DNA from: Schwartzia succinivorans DSM 10502
GTDB lineage: Bacteria; Bacillota; Negativicutes; Selenomonadales; Selenomonadaceae
Direction: 5' to 3'
Length of the DNA: 64,000 nucleotides
Assembly: GCF_900129225.1 (NCBI RefSeq)
Contig: NZ_FQUG01000004.1
Location: forward strand, 222,565 to 286,564
Shown: positions 60,786-64,000 of the stretch, in pieces
Numbering within the stretch: position 1 is the stretch's first letter
How the letters are laid out: each line of letters opens with the position of its first letter
The notes under the pieces: generated by a model
Seen by the model: only the letters and a program-made list of their open reading frames with translations
The model's database searches: none
Told to the model about the DNA's origin: nothing
Translations under genes and position numbers: made by a program

Positions 60786-61787
60786 ATGACTGTGGGCAAT
60801 ACCCCATCATCGAATATCAGTGAAGCAAAGCAGATGCTGGCTTCACTCACCGACAATCCAAAGCTTTTATATGTAATCTGCCCTTTTAATATCGGCGACT
60901 TTTTAGTAAACGGCGGCCTATGCTACGCTTTGCAGATAAAAAAGCGTAAAACCTCCTGTGCCTTGATTGTTTGCGAAAAATTCAAAGACTCACAAATTGA
61001 TTTTATCGGAGTATCACAAATCATTTATATTCCATCAGAAAAAATGGAAATGATAAAGGATTATATCCGTGAGAACTCACTTTATGAGACAGACAATTAC
61101 ATATACGGTCACTTCCATGTCAAAAACGGCGGCTATGACTGGAATACATCGCTGCACTTTTTTGACAGATACCGTGAAAATGTATTCGGGCTTCCACTTG
61201 GAACTGAAATACTTCCGCCAATTATTGAAGATATTTCAGTTGAGCAGCAGCAAAAGCTACATGCAATGTATCAGCTCAGCAAACGAACTGTTATAATAAC
61301 GCCCTATGCCAACAGCTCAACACAGCTCTTCTCTGATGAAGTTTGGTTTGGGCTGGTGAATAAACTAAAAGCACTTGGATATATCGTATATACAAACGTT
61401 GCGGGAAAAGAACTCCCCATCAAGGGAACTATGCGTATAAAGCTTACCTTCCCCGAGCTTGTCTATGCCGCAGGCAAAGTGAAATGCTTTATCGGCCGAC
61501 GCAGCGGTATCTTCGATTTGCTGTGCTTCACAGACGCAGAGCTTTTATGTATTTTATACGTTGATTACTGGCATGACGACTTGAGGAAAAATTTCCCTTA
61601 CAAAAAAAGCTATGCGTTTTATTACGCCGGACACTACAAGGCTGTATTGGAAAACGCCCGAAAAATGAATGCGGATGATCTGACAGAGGTGCAGCTAAAC
61701 GTCCCACATGTAGATGCGTCAGAAATTTATTTTGAAGAAGATATGATGACAGATGCCATCATCAATACTGTTAAAGAGTTAGAATAA
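60786..61787 (+). CDS. GT-B/glycosyltransferase-9-like protein, function unknown
   Basis: The 333-residue protein has two Rossmann-like halves. The N-terminal half has LLYVICPFNIGDFLVNGG, where the INGD/IGD-type loop recalls heptosyltransferases. The C-terminal half has VIITPYANSSTQLFSDEVWF, LKALGYIVYTNVAGKE and FIGRRSGIFDLLCF, like the sugar-nucleotide site of GT9 enzymes, which have the SGP-H pattern near that position. Key catalytic residues are not clear, so it may be a divergent or inactive relative. AAAGGGAG precedes the ATG. The GalT/HIT-like gene follows after 35 nt. Confidence 0.6.
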   Translation: MTVGNTPSSNISEAKQMLASLTDNPKLLYVICPFNIGDFLVNGGLCYALQIKKRKTSCALIVCEKFKDSQIDFIGVSQIIYIPSEKMEMIKDYIRENSLYETDNYIYGHFHVKNGGYDWNTSLHFFDRYRENVFGLPLGTEILPPIIEDISVEQQQKLHAMYQLSKRTVIITPYANSSTQLFSDEVWFGLVNKLKALGYIVYTNVAGKELPIKGTMRIKLTFPELVYAAGKVKCFIGRRSGIFDLLCFTDAELLCILYVDYWHDDLRKNFPYKKSYAFYYAGHYKAVLENARKMNADDLTEVQLNVPHVDASEIYFEEDMMTDAIINTVKELE

Positions 61788-61822
61788 TATTTCAATAATC
61801 CCAGTATCAAAGAAGGGTTCAT

Positions 61823-62581
61823 ATGACGATTAATATCGCACGTTTTAATGTATCAATCGGGAAAAACAAACCCGAAAATATCATTCATACCGAAAACAGC
61901 TGCCCGTTCTGCAGTCCTGACACTCTCACAGACATAATCGAAACTGAAGACAGTATGATTTTTCTACGAAATAAATACAACGTCATCGAAGACGCGGATC
62001 AGTTTGTTCTCGTTGAAGCTGACAGATGCGGCATAGATATGCCCGACTACTCAAAGGAACACATGCGGCGGCTTATAGACTTCGGTCTGAGACAGTGGCA
62101 AAAGCTTGAGGACTCCGGTCTCTACGAGCATGTTGTTTTCTTCAAAAACCACGGACATTTTTCCGGTGGAACGATGCGCCATCCCCACATGCAGATTGTC
62201 GGATTTCATCATATAGACTCCTCTCTCATGATTGAACCCGAAAGCTTCGAGGGAATAACTATTGCGGAAAAGGACGGCGTTCTTTTGAATGCATCAACGC
62301 ATCCGCGCCTGGGCTTCGGGGAGTTTAATGTCATTTCCCCCAAAGAGCCTCCCGATACCTTCGCTGATTACATCCAGACAACGGTAGGATTCATTACCAA
62401 GCGGTTCAAAAAAAGTCAGGACAGCTATAACATCTTTTTCTATCATTTCGACGACAAGGTTGCAGCAAAGCTCATGCCGCGCTACCCGACCTCTCCATTT
62501 TACGTGGGCTACAACATACGGCTTATGTCGACAAACTTCGAGGATGTCTGTGAGGCTCTTCGCAAATCCATACAGGAATAA
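61823..62581 (+). CDS. GalT/HIT-like protein (DUF4931 type)
   Basis: The 252-residue protein has a zinc-like CPFC near residue 29, HVVFFKNHGHFSGGTMRHPH near 118-137 and HPHMQIVGFHH, the histidine-triad-like catalytic motif of galactose-1-phosphate uridylyltransferase relatives. It is shorter than GalT and resembles DUF4931 proteins. A nucleotide-sugar or nucleotide phosphoryl transfer is inferred. Together with the GT-B-like neighbour it forms a two-gene unit ending at a strong terminator. Confidence 0.7.
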   Translation: MTINIARFNVSIGKNKPENIIHTENSCPFCSPDTLTDIIETEDSMIFLRNKYNVIEDADQFVLVEADRCGIDMPDYSKEHMRRLIDFGLRQWQKLEDSGLYEHVVFFKNHGHFSGGTMRHPHMQIVGFHHIDSSLMIEPESFEGITIAEKDGVLLNASTHPRLGFGEFNVISPKEPPDTFADYIQTTVGFITKRFKKSQDSYNIFFYHFDDKVAAKLMPRYPTSPFYVGYNIRLMSTNFEDVCEALRKSIQE

Positions 62582-62587
62582 ACCACA

Positions 62588-62625
62588 AAACGGTCAATGC
62601 AAAATGCACTGACCGTTTTTCATTC
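62588..62625. terminator. intrinsic terminator of the GT-B/DUF4931 unit, bidirectional
   Basis: Stem AAACGGTCA / TGACCGTTT with inner GCA/TGC pairs is followed by TTTC on the plus strand and by TTGTGG on the minus strand. Confidence 0.85.
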
Positions 62626-62669
62626 GATTTCGGCGTGATTCAAACACCCATCATACAATAATACGGGTG

Positions 62670-63224
62670 TCAGCCGCCTATTTTATTGTGATACTTTATA
62701 CGCTCAATCATTATACGATAGCCTGCTGTAAAAAAGTATTTGCATTCAGGATCCTCGATTGCCTCTTTGACCTGCTCACTTCCGCCGCCAAACATGCCAA
62801 CACGCCTATTGAAAAAGCCTTTTGCTTCCTCAAATTTATTAAACGCATTGATCTCCGCAAAACGGTCACGAAGATTGTCACCGTTTTCGATTACACAGAA
62901 GCCTTCCATTTCATCATAGCTGTTTTCATCTGCAAGAGCATTTTCAGTATCCATATCCTTCGTTCCCTTTTCTTCGCACAAGAGAGAAAGCAAATATGCA
63001 ACTTCTCCATGAAACCGCTCAGGCGGAAGAAGTGTCTCAACCAGCGCCGCCTGCTGACCAAACGTTTCCACATGGAAAACAGGATGGTCTATTGAATCGA
63101 GCTCCTCTACAAACTTTTTTTCTGCATCTCTTATAAGATTGTTTAAATCATATTGCGGCAGCGGTGCATCTGTAAGATTTGCATCCTGCTTCACAAGGTA
63201 CGTATATATCCGCACGCTGTTCAT
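62670..63224 (-). CDS. uncharacterised 184-residue protein
   Basis: The soluble protein has no recognised domain. It starts MNSVRIYTYLVKQDANLTDA and contains acidic stretches near the middle. The later parts are AFNKFEEAKGFFNRRVGMFG and KYFFTAGYRIMIERIKYH. The start at 63224 has GGAGG 9 nt upstream and overlaps the preceding small gene by 4 bp (ATGA), so the two are coupled. An ATG 16 codons earlier lies inside that gene. A plus-strand frame over the same bases is considered a shadow. Confidence 0.7.
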   Translation of the reverse strand: MNSVRIYTYLVKQDANLTDAPLPQYDLNNLIRDAEKKFVEELDSIDHPVFHVETFGQQAALVETLLPPERFHGEVAYLLSLLCEEKGTKDMDTENALADENSYDEMEGFCVIENGDNLRDRFAEINAFNKFEEAKGFFNRRVGMFGGGSEQVKEAIEDPECKYFFTAGYRIMIERIKYHNKIGG

Positions 63225-63508
63225 CGTAACGATCCTCCGTAACGGAACGCGTAATTCTTCGTTTTCTGCCATAGCGCATTGCGTTCCTCTTCCGTAAACT
63301 CACCTGTCGGATCCAGGCTTTTCAATGTGCTCTCAACAGCGTAACTGAGGCGTGCGTTCTTATCCGTCCCACCACTGGGATCCTGCATATAATAATAAGC
63401 CAGACAACGAAGCGATTTCTGCATCTCCCGCCGGTCTGTATATGCTATAAAGCCGGCAACGGCCAAAAGAATCATGGCCAGGACGAGAATCATCGTGCTC
63501 ATTACCAT
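63221..63508 (-). CDS. uncharacterised 95-residue single-pass membrane protein
   Basis: Residues 3-23 (MSTMILVLAMILLAVAGFIA) are one hydrophobic segment. A charged cytoplasmic or periplasmic tail of about 70 residues follows, including DPSGGTDKNARLSYAVEST. GAGGAGG lies 7 nt before the ATG. It is coupled to the next gene by a 4-bp overlap. It follows prfC after about 60 nt. No family is recognised. Confidence 0.7.
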   Translation of the reverse strand: MVMSTMILVLAMILLAVAGFIAYTDRREMQKSLRCLAYYYMQDPSGGTDKNARLSYAVESTLKSLDPTGEFTEEERNALWQKTKNYAFRYGGSLR

Positions 63509-63570
63509 TTGGTTTCCTCCTCATACTTCACAAAGGGAACGAGAACCGTCCCCTGCTTACATCTTCCGCG

Positions 63571-64000
63571 TCAGACTTCTTTACGGTCAGGCGGTACCGG
63601 ATAGAGCTGAAGGTCAGGATTATTATCTGTTATCCAGCCCAAAGCCCACTCATTGCTCACCAAAAGCACAGGATATCCGTGACGGTCATATACGAACATA
63701 CCTCTATCTGCTCCCCGGAGCGACGTCGGCGTCACCTCATGTCCGTCCTCATACTGCATCCAGCGTGCAACCTCGTACGGCTGCATAGTGAGTTCTATGT
63801 CTACATTATACTCGCTCTTGAGGCGATATTGCAAAACATCAAACTGCAAGGTACCGACTGTACCGACAATATAGGATTCAGTGCCGGCTCCCGCCTGCTG
63901 GAAAAGCTGTATAGCGCCCTCCTGGGTGAGCTGCTCTATTCCTTTTACAAACTGCTTGCGCTTCATGGTATCCTTGGCCTGAACGCGGGCAAATTTTTCC
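63571..64000 (-). CDS. prfC: peptide chain release factor 3, C-terminal part
   Basis: The frame enters from the right edge and gives 142 codons. EKFARVQAKDTMKRKQFVKG and IEQLTQEGAIQLFQQ, then VGTLQFDVLQYRLKSEYNVD, match the C-terminal domain of RF3, the GTPase that recycles RF1/RF2 after termination. The GTPase domain lies outside the window. The internal ATG at 63966 is not a true start, because the conserved sequence continues upstream of it. Confidence 0.93.
   Translation of the reverse strand, partial: EKFARVQAKDTMKRKQFVKGIEQLTQEGAIQLFQQAGAGTESYIVGTVGTLQFDVLQYRLKSEYNVDIELTMQPYEVARWMQYEDGHEVTPTSLRGADRGMFVYDRHGYPVLLVSNEWALGWITDNNPDLQLYPVPPDRKEV

Overview
The window reads as a chromosomal segment of an anaerobic, motile Gram-negative Firmicute, most likely class Negativicutes and perhaps the Selenomonas group. 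This is inference from gene content: a large 2-hydroxyacyl-CoA-dehydratase-activase-like protein, a PASTA-kinase/FHA/RodA/PBP operon, a GspG-to-GspM (PilMNO-like) pseudopilus operon, chemoreceptors, a flagellin, a DcuC carrier and late cobalamin genes. No rRNA, tRNA, CRISPR array or intact transposase was seen.

Layout. 1-3537 (-): an activase-like protein running off the left edge. 3721-16999 (-): one long gene run, def-fmt-DUF116-rsmB-rlmN-fhaA-fhaB-PP2C-ftsW/rodA-pbp-PASTA kinase-rpe-queC-flippase, linking translation start, rRNA methylation and Ser/Thr-phosphorylation-controlled wall growth. 17155-24742 (-): an orphan compact flagellin, metK behind a SAM-I riboswitch, ftsK, then a methylthioadenosine/SAH deaminase and adenosylhomocysteinase, so SAM synthesis and SAH recycling sit close together. 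24925-28954 (-): a small cysteine/acid-rich membrane protein, surE, aroB, aroK, aroC. 29028-33465 (-): a pseudopilus operon in the order G-O-H-I-J-K-L-M with no ATPase, platform protein or secretin in view. 33699-39777 (-): a secreted C69 dipeptidase and two chemoreceptors.

39960-47320 looks like an accessory segment. It holds a decayed small gene, C-rich repeats, a 217-bp element with perfect 17-bp inverted ends, a LysR/metallo-hydrolase divergent pair, a redox block (SDR, nitroreductase, two FMN reductases, a flavodoxin lipoprotein) with a divergent LysR regulator, and a fragment of a large serine recombinase.

47321-52735 (-) is a peptide/amide scavenging group: a PepT-like peptidase, a DcuC carrier, a DUF3100 membrane pair and an M20D amidohydrolase. 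52917-54173 (-) is a PLP decarboxylase-like protein with an export signal. 54523-55007 (-) is a RelE-type toxin-antitoxin pair with a palindrome over its promoter. 55210-60563 (-) runs flippase-lipid kinase-cobS-pduX-cobD. 60786-62581 (+) is a GT-B-like protein plus a GalT/HIT-like protein. 62670-64000 (-) has two uncharacterised small proteins and the C-terminus of prfC.

The most interesting items are the gsp-ordered pseudopilus operon with its fused GspL-like protein, the exported decarboxylase-like PLP protein, the mycobacteria-like kinase/FHA/wall operon, the short-chain dehydrogenase lacking its catalytic tyrosine, and the 40-47 kb accessory segment.
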